Part shown: positions 50,001 to 60,514 of the stretch, one piece after another | Position numbering within the stretch: position 1 is the first letter of the stretch | Layout of the letters: each line of letters starts with the position of its first letter | Source of the DNA: Galbula dea | Taxonomy: Eukaryota; Chordata; Aves; Piciformes; Galbulidae | Direction: 5' to 3' | NCBI GenBank assembly: GCA_013399015.1 | Contig: VWZX01009113.1 | Span: forward strand, 1,284,799 to 1,348,798 | Length of the DNA: 64,000 bases | Notes under the pieces: generated by a model | The model's database searches: none | What the model was told of the DNA's origin: nothing | The model's input: the letters and a program-made list of their open reading frames with translations, nothing else | Made by a program: the position numbers and the translations under genes

Positions 50001-53000
50001 CTTCATGCACTTTTGTATTAGGCTGATTATATAAGCAAGTTTCTAGATCTTACTCTGTGTGGAGAGTAAAGGAATATCTGAGCTTTTGGCAGAGTAATTC
50101 ATGTAGTCTGCTCAGAATCACCTGAGACTTTACCTCCCTGCTTTAAACATTTGAATGTTTAATGGATATATAGTTGAAATAAAATTTAAATGTGTATCTG
50201 TTACAGAAATTCAAATCTTACCAATTTTTAATCTTTACTATTTTGATATATGTTCATTTGTCTATCTGTGAAATCTATCTTTTAAAGCATAAGGTATGTT
50301 CATAAGTGGGAGCTAATACTTAAAATATGGTGCTATGTTAAAGGATTAGACTTTGGCTTGCATGTGTAAATTTCTTTCTGGATTGCATATGTCACAATTG
50401 TGTTTAGATGGTAAACAACCCTATCGGTTCTGTTTTTGACACAGCTGCTATACATATATCAGTATAGTTTGGGGACTGACCTGTTGGAGAGCAGTGAATG
50501 GGAAAGGGACCTGGGGGTCCTGGCAGATGGAAGGATGACCATGAGCCAGCAGTGTGGTCTTGTGACTAGGAGGGCCAATGGGATTCTGGGGTGTATTATT
50601 CTAGGGTGTGGTTAGTAGGTCAAGAGAGGTTCTTCTCCCCCTTTAATCTACGCTGGTGAGGCCACATCTGGACTATTACGTCCAGTTCTGGGCCCCTCAG
50701 TTGAAGAAGGATAGGGAACTGCTTGAAAGAGTCCAGCGTGGAGCCACAAAAGTGATGAAGGGGCTGGAACATCTTCCTTATGAGGAAAGGCTGAGGGAGC
50801 TGGGTCTCTTTAGCTTGGAGAAGAGGAGGCTAAGGGGTGACCTCATATTTAAATATGTGAAGGGTGGCTGTCAGGAGGATGGGGTCAGGCTCAGTGACAG
50901 GACAAGGGGCAATGGTTGTATGCTGAAGCATAGAATACAAGAAAAATTTTTTTTGCAGTGAGAGTGCTGGAGCACTGGAACAGACTGCCCAGAGAGGCTG
51001 TGGAATCTCCTTCTCTGGAGATATTCAAAACCTGTCTGGTCACATTTCTGTGTGACCTGGTCTAGGGAATCCTGCTGTGGCAGGGGGGTTGGACTAGATC
51101 TTTTGAGGTCCCTTCCAACTCCTGGCATTCTGTGATTCTGTGGTAGTATCTTTCCAGTGGTGAAACATAAATGCTCTCCTTTAATTGTCATTGTTATTCT
51201 GCCAGGAAACAAGCTTCTAAACTAAGACAATTTAAAAAGTGAATTTCTACATTGGATTAATTTGATACATATTTTATTACAGGCCAGATCCTCCAAGTAG
51301 TTAGAACTGCAAATGGGGCTCAGTATATCATTCAGCCACAGCAGCCAGTTGTTCTACAGCAGCAGGTTATACCACAAATGCAGCCTGGTGGAGTACAAGC
51401 ACCTGTTATACAGCAGGTAAAGAAAAATTTTTGAATAGGTACACTTGAAAGAAAAAGAAAATATAGTTGTTTCTAAATAGACCTGCATTTTTGTGAGCAA
51501 ATTGAAATAGAACAGAAAGTCAGAAATGGTTTATTTAAAAGGAAAAAAAAGGTTAAGAAATGTGTTGTTTAAAAAATGAACAATTTTGAAATGTAGTTTT
51601 CAATGCCACTTGTATTCTTGCCAAATTGTGACTGGCTGCCGTTTAAAATCTCTTTTGTGCATCCCCTGATGACAGTTATATTATGGGCATAATCCTATTC
51701 TTCATCCTTTTAAATGTGTTTATCAGTTAAATTGATTGTGTCACGTAACATACAGAAGAAAATACCCAAGACAAACAGCCCTCCACCCCTTGGTTATTTT
51801 AGAAGTGAATACAGCATGTGTTATGAGGATTTTTGTTCAGCTACAGGATGACTGTGTCCAGACTGTAAGCGTTGAGTTTAGCATTGTGTCACAGTTCTGT
51901 AGTCTAAGCATGAATAACAATTCGTAGGGAGTTAAATGTTTTACAGAGAAGGTTTAAAATTAATCTTTTACTTGAATTTAAGCATTCCTTTGTTTGTGCT
52001 TGGAAATCAGATGTGGCAGTAGTGCTAGTGTTTTAGAATGGAAAAGACAGTAGGTTTTCTTAGATTTAGCAACGCAAAATGCAGAAAATGAACACTTGAG
52101 TAGAGAGAGAAGCTGTGTTACTGAAGATTAAATTCCGTATGTGATTTAGCTGGGACGTTTGCAATTCTTATTTCTCTAATAAGCGCGAGTTGGATTGACA
52201 TACTCTGTTTTCTGTAAGTGATGTGGTAGTTTGTTACGTTAGCATCCACAGCACTTGCAATGATATTCCATTAGGTTTTGGCTCCTATCCCTGGAGGGAT
52301 TTCCCAGCAGACAGGAGTGATTATTCAGCCTCAGCAGATCCTGTTTACAGGAAATAAAACACAAGTCATACCTACAACAGTGGCTGCCCCTACACCAGCA
52401 CAAGCACAGATTCCTGCAGCCGGTCAGCAGCAACCACAACAACAACAGGCACAACCACAAGCACCACTTGTTCTCCAAGTTGATGGAGCAGGGGATACAT
52501 CATCTGAAGAAGAAGAAGATGAGGAAGAAGACTATGATGATGATGAAGAGGAAGACAAAGAAAAAGATGGGGGTGAAGATGGCCAAGTTGAAGAGGTAAA
52601 CTTACCATTATTCCAGATGACTGGAGCATGTGTGTGTTTCATTCTTTTTTTTTATTAGTATTTTAAAGAAAGCTGTATGCTTCAAATACTACTGTAATCT
52701 TGATAATTTTGAGACTATAGCTTCTATCCTTGTAATTCAAGTACTTTATTTCCCATATAGATGTCGCTTAACTTTTTGCATGTGTTTCTTTCAGGAGCCT
52801 CTTAACAGTGAAGATGATGTGAGTGATGAGGAAGGACAAGAACTGTTTGATACAGAAAATGTTGTTGTGTGCCAGTATGATAAGGTAATCTCTACAGAAC
52901 AGAATACAAGAATTCTACTTTCTCTGTTCTTCCTATGAAGAAATAATTTTTAAGTAGTATCTTTGTGACTGTTAAGTACAGGTAGATCTATAAAGATTAT

Positions 53001-55985
53001 AATATGAACAGCAATAGAAGAATTAGCTGTTGTTTGGTTTTAAAACAAGTTTGTGTAACATGTTTGTACTAAACCTAGTAATGAGTAAAGCTTAGAAAAA
53101 TTTGGCTGCATTTTCTTCATCGCATCTTTTTGTGACCTTTAACAGAAGGTCAGTCCTCTGGGCTCAGGAGAACTGAACTATTCTAACTTTGTACATTTTC
53201 CATGGCCATGAATGGAAGTAGTCATTATAATGGAAGGCTTGTGGAAAACTGTTCCTTGATTGCTAAAAATGTCATCTTGCTGATAGAACAGTTTTCAGAG
53301 GGAGGATGAGAACTGGTTTTTAACACAGGTGAACCTTCAATTGTTAAGTGGGTTAGGAAGGTTCTTGCAGCAGTTATGTGTGCTTTTGACCTCAGTGAGC
53401 ACAGAGCTGATTTACTCATGGAAAAGTCTTGGAACACTGGGATCTCATTCCTGACTTGTAATTGTCAACTCAAACCATCTTTTTTTTTTAATCCATGTGA
53501 GTTGGAATTTTTTTTCATCATTGCTACCTTCATTGAATGCTACCATTGTTTTATTACACAATGAGTTAGGGCAGTAACATCATTCTGCTGCTCTTCTGTA
53601 GCTCTTCTTTTGTATCATCAGTGGCGTTTTGTCATTTTCCAGATGATTAGTGAATTCTTAAACCATGCAGACTCCAGCCAGCACAAATCTCTTCTGGAGT
53701 TATCTCATTTCACTACAAAAACTGTTCTTAGCCTTGTTTTTCCATCTTTATTTGGTTATTTGTGGACCTTCTTATCTCATGGCAACGCAGATGCTTCTGA
53801 TGAGGGTTTTCTGTTAAGGCTGTTTGGAAGGGCAAATAGAGTAAGTAAGCCAGAACTTTGCTTATTCATTTATTTGCTGTTGCCACTGACTTTTTAGCTT
53901 AAAAGTGAGCACAAACCAAACAGTATTGCTAATAATTGATTGAGTGCAATTGTGCTACTTTACTGTTCGTTTTTACAGCACTAATACTAGATAATGAGAG
54001 TTATGTCCTTGATGGAAGTTGAAAAGCTGCGGTAGGGTTTCCTTGTTCTTATGCCTTTTGTACAATTTTCTTAACCTTTTTAGATGTCTAATTACATTTT
54101 TTATGCACTTTATGTGCAGAAGTTTATTATAGTCTTTTCTCATTTGGACAGTCTTTCAGCTTTCTGAAAGATCTTGGGTTTCTTTGAGTATCTTGTCCTA
54201 CTGCTTAATTGTATTGGTGGTCTTTTGCTGTTTCTGATGCCCTTTTGGATAGCTGGCCGGTATTTATCTGCTCTGTATTCACAGTATGTGGGGATATCTT
54301 GTTTATTGTGATGTTTTGGGTTGGTTTTCGTGTGTGAGGTATTTGTTTTTCAGAAAATTTACTCTTCTACCTTTAGACTGAATTTTTGTTCAGTTATCTT
54401 GAGTTTTAAATTAAACATAAGAACATAAGTTTAGTTCATACTCTTCTAGTGGATTTACTGACTTCTTTTTGCCCGTTGAAAGATGTTTATGTAGTTGCTA
54501 TTAGTTCTGGTGATACTTTCTAGCTTAAGCCCTGCACTCTGTCTTGAACCAAGGAAAGGATTGTGAGTTTTGTGGGTTCCTGATATAGTTTCTTACAAAG
54601 TAGGACTTGACTGTACCCTAAAACAGCCTCAGTGCTGCACATTGATGTTCTCTGTAGGCATAAGATAATACTGCAGTGATTTCGTGTCTGTGTGTCTTCT
54701 CTGATCTCCTTCACTACACTAGTCAACCTGTTTCCTGTGGTCAGGTAGTATTTGTTTGGGAATGGGCACCAAGAAAGAAGAGTTACTTCTGTATGGAATA
54801 TTTTTGTAAAGAGAATATGAATAAAAGTTGTTTTATTCTTTGTCTTATCCTGTGTCAACAGGGATATCCATTATAACGTGAAGACCCATTATTTCATGGG
54901 CTTCTGTAACATAGCCTCCTTAGGGAACAAGAATAGAATGAATGTTGTTTTTATATGTTATTTTCCTGTCCTAGTATTTCTTGGGATATTGCAAATAGCT
55001 GAACTAATCTTCCAGCTTAATCTTTCAAATTTCTTCTAAACAAATCCTAAAAAGGGCTGACATTTAAATTGGGAAGATTATTGTGCTGTCATCCCCAGTA
55101 TTGGAGATGTTAATTTTCTCACTTGACAGTTTACATGAGAATTGGAATGTAAATCTTATACTATCACTCATTATTGAGAAGAAGTACATATATTCTGTAT
55201 CAGCTTGTGGTTTTTGTACCTTAGAGATTTTCAGACTGAAAACCTTGTAAATAATCCACTTGCCTTTTAACTAAAACTTAACTTTTGGAAACCCAGAGTC
55301 AAACTCCAATATTAGAAGTAGAAAGCTGAATAGGCCTGCTATCTATCTGTACATAACATGATCAAACCATTGTTCATGCAGAATGGAGTTTAGACAAGAG
55401 GTGTAAATAATAAAAAGTAGTGTTTGACCCTTTCACAGCTGTTTTGAAACATCAGCTTTCCTGTTAGGTGGTTGAATTGGGGACTTCTGACTTTGAAGTG
55501 GAGTTTTGTGGCTGTCGTTATCCAAGATAATTTAATTGGATTAAAGCAGCACAGATGGATATTTCTGTGTTTCTCCTCCCTTCCAGCCACCACAAAAAAT
55601 GTGCTATATGGTTTAGATTTTGGAATGCCTCTTGGCTTGCATGGCTTTGTGAGAGTTTGCTGTCCCTGGTATAAGAACTGAACACAGGAAGTACTGTTAT
55701 ATGCATAATTAGTTTTTGGTTTTCATAGCTAAACACGTAATTGATTTTCAAGATACTTAATTTAGTAATGTATGTCTAATAATTATTTTAATTGTTTCTT
55801 GCTCTTATAATTTACTTACACATTGCTACCTATTTCTGATACAGAGTAATAATTCAACTTATTTTCCCTGTTTCTAGATTCATAGAAGTAAAAACAAATG
55901 GAAATTTCATCTCAAAGATGGCATCATGAATCTTAACGGAAGAGATTATGTATTTTCCAAAGCCATTGGGGACGCAGAATGGTGA
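32301..55985 (+). CDS. GTF2A1: TFIIA alpha/beta precursor (general transcription factor IIA subunit 1), complete
   Basis: TFIIA stabilises TBP on promoter DNA during Pol II preinitiation; this nuclear precursor is cleaved by taspase-1 into alpha and beta subunits, which pair with gamma (GTF2A2). Nine coding exons: 32301-32330, 39154-39255, 40961-41162, 47341-47405, 49437-49512, 51283-51416, 52275-52595, 52795-52884, 55878-55985. All junctions are GT/AG and in frame, giving 375 residues (human 376 from memory). Features: N-terminal helical-bundle segment (residues 11-54), Gln/His-rich tract encoded by exon 3, Gln-rich middle, taspase site QVDG (cut after Asp273), acidic Glu/Asp run, and the C-terminal beta-barrel that contacts TBP, ending IGDAEW. 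The start ATG has G at -3 and G at +4. The close paralogue GTF2A1L is unlikely because of the STON2 neighbour and near-full similarity to the somatic form. Confidence 0.97.
32823..32863 (+). repeat. 41-base poly-C homopolymer
   Basis: An uninterrupted C run followed by TTTT, an N at 32868 and more C. It is G41 on the opposite strand. The length is probably unreliable given the adjacent N. Confidence 0.8.
38322..38468 (-). repeat. CR1 LINE fragment, 3' part
   Basis: Begins TTTGTGGTTGGAAGGGGCCT and continues through a diverged CR1 3' region (AGGTCATCTTGCAACC, then CTCCAGGGATGGAGACTC). It is the reverse complement of a CR1 3' end, old and without the tail microsatellite. Confidence 0.8.
39154..39255 (+). 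CDS. GTF2A1: GTF2A1 coding exon 2
   Basis: Acceptor TTTTTAAG ends at 39153; donor GTAAGT starts at 39256. Encodes 34 residues, PKLYRSVIEDVINDV through VDEQVLLELKT, the conserved alpha N-terminal helices. Phase 0 at both ends. Confidence 0.96.
39256..40960 (+). other. GTF2A1: GTF2A1 intron 2
   Basis: AT-rich, bounded by GTAAGT and TAG. No repeat family or RNA gene was recognised. Confidence 0.85.
40961..41162 (+). CDS. GTF2A1: GTF2A1 coding exon 3 with CAG/CAY repeat tract
   Basis: Acceptor CCAAACTAG ends at 40960; donor GTCAGA starts at 41163, a GT donor weaker than the usual GTAAG or GTGAG. Encodes LWENKLMQSKAVDGF, then a run of nine Gln and seven His from CAG/CAA and CAT/CAC codons (about 41039-41089), then VLIPASQQ. 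The tract is prone to length change. It ends one base into a codon. Confidence 0.93.
41806..42546 (+). repeat. Perfect 15-bp minisatellite, 49 units
   Basis: The unit ACATTTTCACCAATT repeats head to tail from 41806 to 42540, 49 complete copies that all read the same, followed by a partial ACATTT. Because 15 is a multiple of three, all three + frames are open through the array (TFSPI, HFHQL and IFTNY repeats), which creates a spurious 284-codon frame at 41770-42624. It lies wholly inside an intron. Each unit carries CCAAT on the + strand. The complete homogeneity implies very recent expansion, strong homogenisation, or assembly error. Confidence 0.97.
43070..45722 (+). mobile_element. CR1 LINE copy with ORF1 remnant, internally deleted
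   Basis: Plus-strand CR1 with decayed coding sequence. Near 43370-43500 the translation resembles the CR1 ORF1 start (LRCDQVDDLLCLVA). Near 43805-43855 it gives VVGDSPLRGTEGP, the esterase-like ORF1 motif. At about 44640-44840 an endonuclease N-terminus is seen (translation like WWDESHNWSTAIDGYRLFGRN). At about 44850 it jumps to late reverse-transcriptase sequence (GPVLFNIF, then FADDAT near 44920) and runs to the 3' end at about 45722 (TTCTATGATTCTT). Most of the endonuclease and the 5' half of the reverse transcriptase are missing. Frameshifts and stops make it non-functional. The left boundary is approximate. Confidence 0.85.
46192..46740 (-). mobile_element. Probable LTR fragment, minus strand
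   Basis: Read on the minus strand this has LTR order: AGTATAAAGGGAGGAG (TATA at about 46482-46487), about 155 bases later ATTAAA (46323-46328) as a poly(A) signal, then a short U5-like part ending near 46192 where the + strand reads TGTCTTTGGTG. I found no clean target duplication and the right edge is a guess. No coding remnant was recognised. Confidence 0.35.
47341..47405 (+). CDS. GTF2A1: GTF2A1 coding exon 4
   Basis: Acceptor TGTTTCTAG ends at 47340; donor ATG|GTAAGA is at 47405/47406. Encodes APQQQVIVPDSKLIPHM plus NASGM. The split Ala codon joins exon 3 in frame. Confidence 0.94.
47406..49436 (+). other. GTF2A1: GTF2A1 intron 4
   Basis: AT-rich intron without a recognised repeat or RNA gene. 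Confidence 0.85.
49437..49512 (+). CDS. GTF2A1: GTF2A1 coding exon 5
   Basis: Acceptor TTGCATTTCAG ends at 49436; donor GTAACT starts at 49513. Encodes SAAATAATLALPAGVTPVQQ then ILTNS plus one base of a Gly codon. Confidence 0.94.
49513..51282 (+). other. GTF2A1: GTF2A1 intron 5
   Basis: Bounded by GTAACT and CAG. Its right half is occupied by a CR1 copy at about 50471-51143 that ends some 140 bases before exon 6. Confidence 0.85.
50471..51143 (+). mobile_element. CR1 LINE copy, 5'-truncated
   Basis: Plus-strand CR1 containing the end of the reverse-transcriptase frame: VRPHLDYYVQFWAPQ-like sequence from about 50656, RELGLFSLEKRRLRGDL near 50800, and DRTRGNGCMLKHR near 50900. The 3' end reads GGTTGGACTAGATC and finishes TTCTGTGATTCTGTGG at about 51143. 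A frame of about 101 codons survives at 50656-50961, which suggests a fairly young copy, but it is not a gene. Confidence 0.93.
51283..51416 (+). CDS. GTF2A1: GTF2A1 coding exon 6
   Basis: Acceptor TTATTACAG ends at 51282; donor CAG|GTAAAG is at 51416/51417. Encodes QILQVVRTANGAQYI and then a Gln-rich segment ending APVIQQ. Phase 0 at the 3' end. Confidence 0.95.
51417..52274 (+). other. GTF2A1: GTF2A1 intron 6
   Basis: AT-rich, no repeat recognised. Confidence 0.85.
52275..52595 (+). CDS. GTF2A1: GTF2A1 coding exon 7 with taspase-1 site and acidic run
   Basis: Acceptor CCATTAG ends at 52274; donor GAG|GTAAAC is at 52595/52596. Encodes 107 residues: VLAPIPGGISQQTGV, a Gln/Pro/Ala-rich stretch, QVDGAGD (codons 52476 onward; cleavage expected between Asp and Gly), and then an Asp/Glu-rich run, nearly all acidic, to GQVEE. 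Confidence 0.96.
52795..52884 (+). CDS. GTF2A1: GTF2A1 coding exon 8
   Basis: Acceptor TTCTTTCAG ends at 52794; donor AAG|GTAATC is at 52884/52885. Encodes 30 residues, EPLNSEDDVSDEEGQ through VVVCQYDK, the start of the beta-barrel. Exactly 90 bp and phase 0, so skipping would keep frame. Confidence 0.96.
52885..55877 (+). other. GTF2A1: GTF2A1 intron 8
   Basis: About 3 kb of AT-rich intron. No CR1, LTR or RNA gene was recognised. The preceding intron 7 (52596-52794) is only 199 bp. Confidence 0.85.
55878..55985 (+). CDS. GTF2A1: GTF2A1 terminal coding exon 9
   Basis: Acceptor TGTTTCTAG ends at 55877. Encodes IHRSKNKWKFHLKDGIMNLN then GRDYVFSKAIGDAEW and TGA at 55983-55985. This is the basic, highly conserved beta C-terminus that contacts TBP and DNA. 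Confidence 0.97.
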   Translation: MHRSKNKWKFHLKDGIMNLNGRDYVFSKAIGDAEW

Positions 55986-58313
55986 AGTTTTAAAAGACAA
56001 AACAAAAACTCCCTGTAAAAGGGAAAAAAAATCAAAAGCAGGAAGGGTTGAGACTTGGACATATACTCCAATCAACATGTATATCTGCACATCAGAAATA
56101 AACAGTAAACGAAAGTATTGGAACAAAGGTAAAATGTGGCAACAAAGACACTACTTCAGATGAGCAAGCCATGGACTGTAGCAGCTATAGCATTGTCTGG
56201 GATCTGGTTTTGTGTGTTAGGAATACCTTAATTATCAATTTTACATACAGGTACCTACAGCTGGTAATTAGCATGTAAGGCTTTGTTCCCCCTCTCCCTT
56301 TCTTCCCTTGATTTAAGATTTTTAAAATAGTTCTTCCACTGATTGAAGGAACTCTTCCCTTTAATAGATTATTAATCTGAAAATGCTTACTGTGTGTACA
56401 AATCTTTGCTTTGAACACTTCCTTTTGGTAGTAAGGATGGTCAGAATGTTACTTAAACTGCGTGCAAGCTTGTACAGAGGAGGAAGAATTAAGGTGTTAA
56501 ATTTTAAATAACTCGTGTAAGGAAAATATTTTAAATTCTGATACGCTCTTTAATTATTATATCTATATGTTGGTTTCAGTTCAGTTCCCCAGAAACAGGT
56601 TGTTTTTCCTGCAGATACAAAATGGTAAAGTGATCATTTATGTTTCAAAATTATTTTAAGTTGATGTAAGTGATACTTTTTATTTAGGGCTGTATTTTTT
56701 AAATACTAAGCACCTGTAGCTCTGTGCCCCCCCACCGAAGTCAGATTGCGTAACTTGCTAATTACATTCTTTCTGTTTGGTAATGGTCAGCATCACTGAA
56801 CTGAGACAAATAATATACTTTTCACAGGTTTTTGGTGGGGTTTTTTTGTTTGGGGGTTTGGTTTTTTTTTTTTAAATAAAGGCTTTGGGAGACCTTTTGA
56901 ATCAAACGTGTAGGTGCATAATATATGCATTCCTTCACCTGCTTCCTACATATGTAGTCCATATATCCACAAATAATTCAGCAGACCACAAGAATGACTG
57001 CATTTTTAATACAGAAAAATCAACGTAAAAAAATCTAACATCCTGGCTGCACCTCTGTTAATCAAAGATTCGTGTTACTAAAAAGTAAAGGCATAAGTTA
57101 CCTGCAGCAGTTAATTTCTCTGAAGTTTCCAGGTGACGTGTAATTTTGTGAAGAGAGCTGCACAGCTTTGAGAACACAGGTTTTATTGGAGTATCTTTAG
57201 ACTGTTTTGGTAACAGAAAATCAAGCAGGCAGATGCACTAAACCTTGTGTAGTCACTTTTTCACTTGCCTTTTCCAAAGGGTGGTTTTGTGGTAGATGTG
57301 TTGGGGTTTTTTTTACGTTTTTCTGAAAAGCAACAAGGTTTCTCCCCACTCCTTCTCTTTCTCTCTGGAGAAATGAACACCTTTGCTTCATGCATAGGTT
57401 ATTCCTGCAAATCCTGCTTTCAGAAATGCCATTATTTTTAGAATGAGGGGAGGGAATGGGCATTATGTCAGAAACTGTTGAGGAAGGAATGTTCATATGT
57501 GGCTCGAAATTTAAAAAAAAAAAAAAAAGGTTTCATTTGGTGCTTGAAAAAGTGATGAAAAATAGGACACAGTAAACATAATTTTAACTAAATTGGGGAT
57601 GACTGGCACAAGCAGACGTGTGAACCATGATTATCGACCTTTTTTTGCTTGAGAATGAAACTTTTTAAACATCATTTAACAAAGTCAGAACTGTAATTTA
57701 GCAGTATATAATGACTGCTCTAATTTTCATTCTGATTTACTTGCCTCCAAGTGCATTCATAGTTCTCCGTAGTACATAGAAAACTCAGAACACATTTTTG
57801 TAAAGAGTTTTTTTTCCCCACTGTGATTTTTGCACACCTGTGCTCTCATTGATACAGACTAAAACTGCCTGTAGGTTATGTCTGCAGCCATATGGTTCTT
57901 AGTAAGCCATCTACAAAACATTATCAACAGTTAATTGATGTTTCTTCTAATTCATTTTTAAATAACGGAATCGTCATTTAGAGTTCGCTTTTGGTTTGAG
58001 GCTTCAAGGTATCTCAAACTGATTGGTGTTTGCTTTCTTCTGAACAAAGCAGATATTTTTATTTTTTTACCACTGTTGACACTTAAGTGTACAACTGCAA
58101 TGAAGTCAGTAATGTACCAACTAATTCCTTCTTTCACTTTTTCCATATCTGTTACCAGTAAGTCTTGAGTAGTTGACTTCAGAAAAATTCCCCTAATGCT
58201 GCACAACCAAACCAATAAAAGGAAAAATATATCCCTATAGCTATAGATTTCTGTTTATACTGGTGGAACCCAGATGGCTTGGGCAACACTTCATTTTTGT
58301 ACATCTTAGTGAT

Positions 58314-58337
58314 TTTTGTTTTGTTTTGTTTTGTTTT
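58314..58337 (+). repeat. (TTTTG)n simple repeat in the GTF2A1 3' UTR
   Basis: About four copies of TTTTG. It may vary in length between individuals. Confidence 0.7.
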
Positions 58338-60508
58338 ACCTACTATTAGAAGCTGCATAGCCTTTTTATTTATTTCTAAGGAATAGCAGAACTTTAAAGG
58401 TAACTTAAGCTTAGTGTGTTCTGAAGGATGTTAGACGCTTTCTGAACATGCAGTCTCTTGCAAGCTAATTGTATGGTATGCTTTTCAGATAAGAAGTTTT
58501 GTCTTCAGATACAAATACCTGTGAAATTTTTGGAAAGCCAGTCAAACATGAACATACCAAACTGTGCTCTTATTGCTACATCAAGTGTTCCTTTTTTTAA
58601 AATCCAAAAGCATATTTTAATTTCATTTTAGTGTAGCAGCTTGCTGTAAGAATGTAGTTTGCTTTATTTTATTATTGTACTTGAATTTTTAATCATGGTT
58701 TTAACAATGTAACTGAACAGACCATTTCACTAGGTTCCAAAGAAACCATTCCTTTCAGAGGGCAAGGGATTCCCATGTTCATCATTCACAAATGAATTTT
58801 TTTCCGCCTTTGGAAACAGATTTGTGCTTGAGGGTTTGTTTGTTTTGTTTTGTTCCACACACCCCCCTCCCCCCCCATTTAAATAGTTCAGTATTATGGA
58901 AACAATTAATGATTTCAAGAGGGTTTATGTTAAAATTTGCACAGATAATAGAGCACCTTTTTATGATGGAAAAAATGGGGAAATGTAACTTCATAAATTG
59001 TAACTATGATGGCTGATGGAAACTTGTAGAGCAACTGGGCAAAATTGTGAGTCTTGTGCCTTTTCAGTTTGCAGAATACCTGTTTTGCCAGTATAAGAAT
59101 ACTTTTTTTTATTGATTCCTGATGGAGTAAATTTCCTGCAGTGCTTCAATCAGAAAAGTAACATTTTTGCTCTAATTCTGTTGGGGTTTAGTGTGTGCAA
59201 TCATTTAAAAACATCTTAAGTTGAAAACAAATTGAAATATGTTTTCTGTTAAGGAGATAGAGAATTTAGTCACATAAGGAACTTTATATTGGACTATTTA
59301 AATAAAGTATGTTTTTATTCCCCCTCGGTTGCTGGTTAGCAGCAAGATTTCTTTGAGGCTTCATACTCCTTGTTCCTGCATTGTACTCACAAGTTACACT
59401 TGAACATCATTCAGTTTCCTAAACAGATTTTAAAGTGATAGTTGTGGTCCAAGTTTATTTCCAAGAATATATGTGATTCTGAAACACAGTTTCTAGGAAA
59501 AGAGCAAAGAACATACTGTGTCATGTAACATTTTTTTATAAATGTTTTTTCTGTTTCTGCTGCATAATTAGGAGTGTTAATGTCATTGAGTCTGTGAAAC
59601 TAATTCCACTGCTTGGCAGTTAGCAGTAATGTCACCACGTAACACTACCAGAATAAAATTTCTTAATTCCAGTGGAGTTAGAGACCTTGTTAACTAATGT
59701 TAATTTTGATTCAATCTCTTCTATTTGTAAAAGCTCCTTTAAAAACAATAAAGCCTCCCAAAATTTATCCCAAAGCAAAAGCTTCCCACTAGTATGCAAT
59801 AAGATGTTCAGGAAGTGAAAAATGGTTTTAGGATTACCCACACTGCATTGATATTGGGCTGCCTTAGACAACATCCTGGGGTTTACTGTGTGCCTTGCCA
59901 CCCATGCACCCCCAAATGACATGCAGAGTTTTTTTCAGAGTTTGAGATTAATGACTATACAAGATGAAGAAACTTGCATATTGTTATGTATTGGTGTCTG
60001 GCATTTAAAGTCTTGTTTTGCCATTGCTGTGATTGGTTGGGAAATGTGTGAAAACCAGTACGTTGGTTTCCCTGTTGTCTACTCTTTTCAGGCAGTTCAT
60101 GCAGTGTATCTTAATTATTATTTGGTGGATTAGACGTTGTAGAACAAAAGGAGCTTTTTTTAACAGGAAGAACTACCTTGGGTTAGCTATATGTACAGTC
60201 ATCCAATGAGACATGTTCTGGAGTGCATAGGGTACCAATAGGTTACGGAGTGGGGGAATATCCTTTTTTGCTGTTCTGAGCTACTATTGTCAACTGCTGT
60301 TGTACATATACTGTTATGTGTAAGGGGGTAAATATATTTATTATGTTTGTAAAATTCATTCTGTACAATTGCAGATCAAGGTTGCTCCTCTGTGATATAC
60401 AGGATATTATGTTTCAAAGGCCATGCTTGGAATACAATTAGAGAACTTAGTATTTTGATGTACTAAGACCTATTTTAAGTTTAATATTTTGCCTTTGCAA
60501 AAACTTTA

Positions 60509-60514
60509 ATTAAA
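60509..60514 (+). terminator. GTF2A1: Candidate distal poly(A) signal ATTAAA of GTF2A1
   Basis: ATTAAA followed within 30 bases by a T/G-containing segment (GATGTTATTTAAAAATGTTTG). It is a plausible distal end of the transcript. Motif evidence only. Confidence 0.4.

Noticed and set aside
50656..50961. 101-codon frame resembling reverse transcriptase C-terminus
   Set aside because: It is the remnant of the CR1 copy at about 50471-51143, not an independent gene.
32331..55877. A box H/ACA snoRNA (SNORA79) hosted in GTF2A1, as in mammals
   Set aside because: I recall SNORA79 mapping within human GTF2A1, but could not find a convincing two-hairpin H/ACA structure by eye in these introns. A covariance-model scan of the introns would decide.
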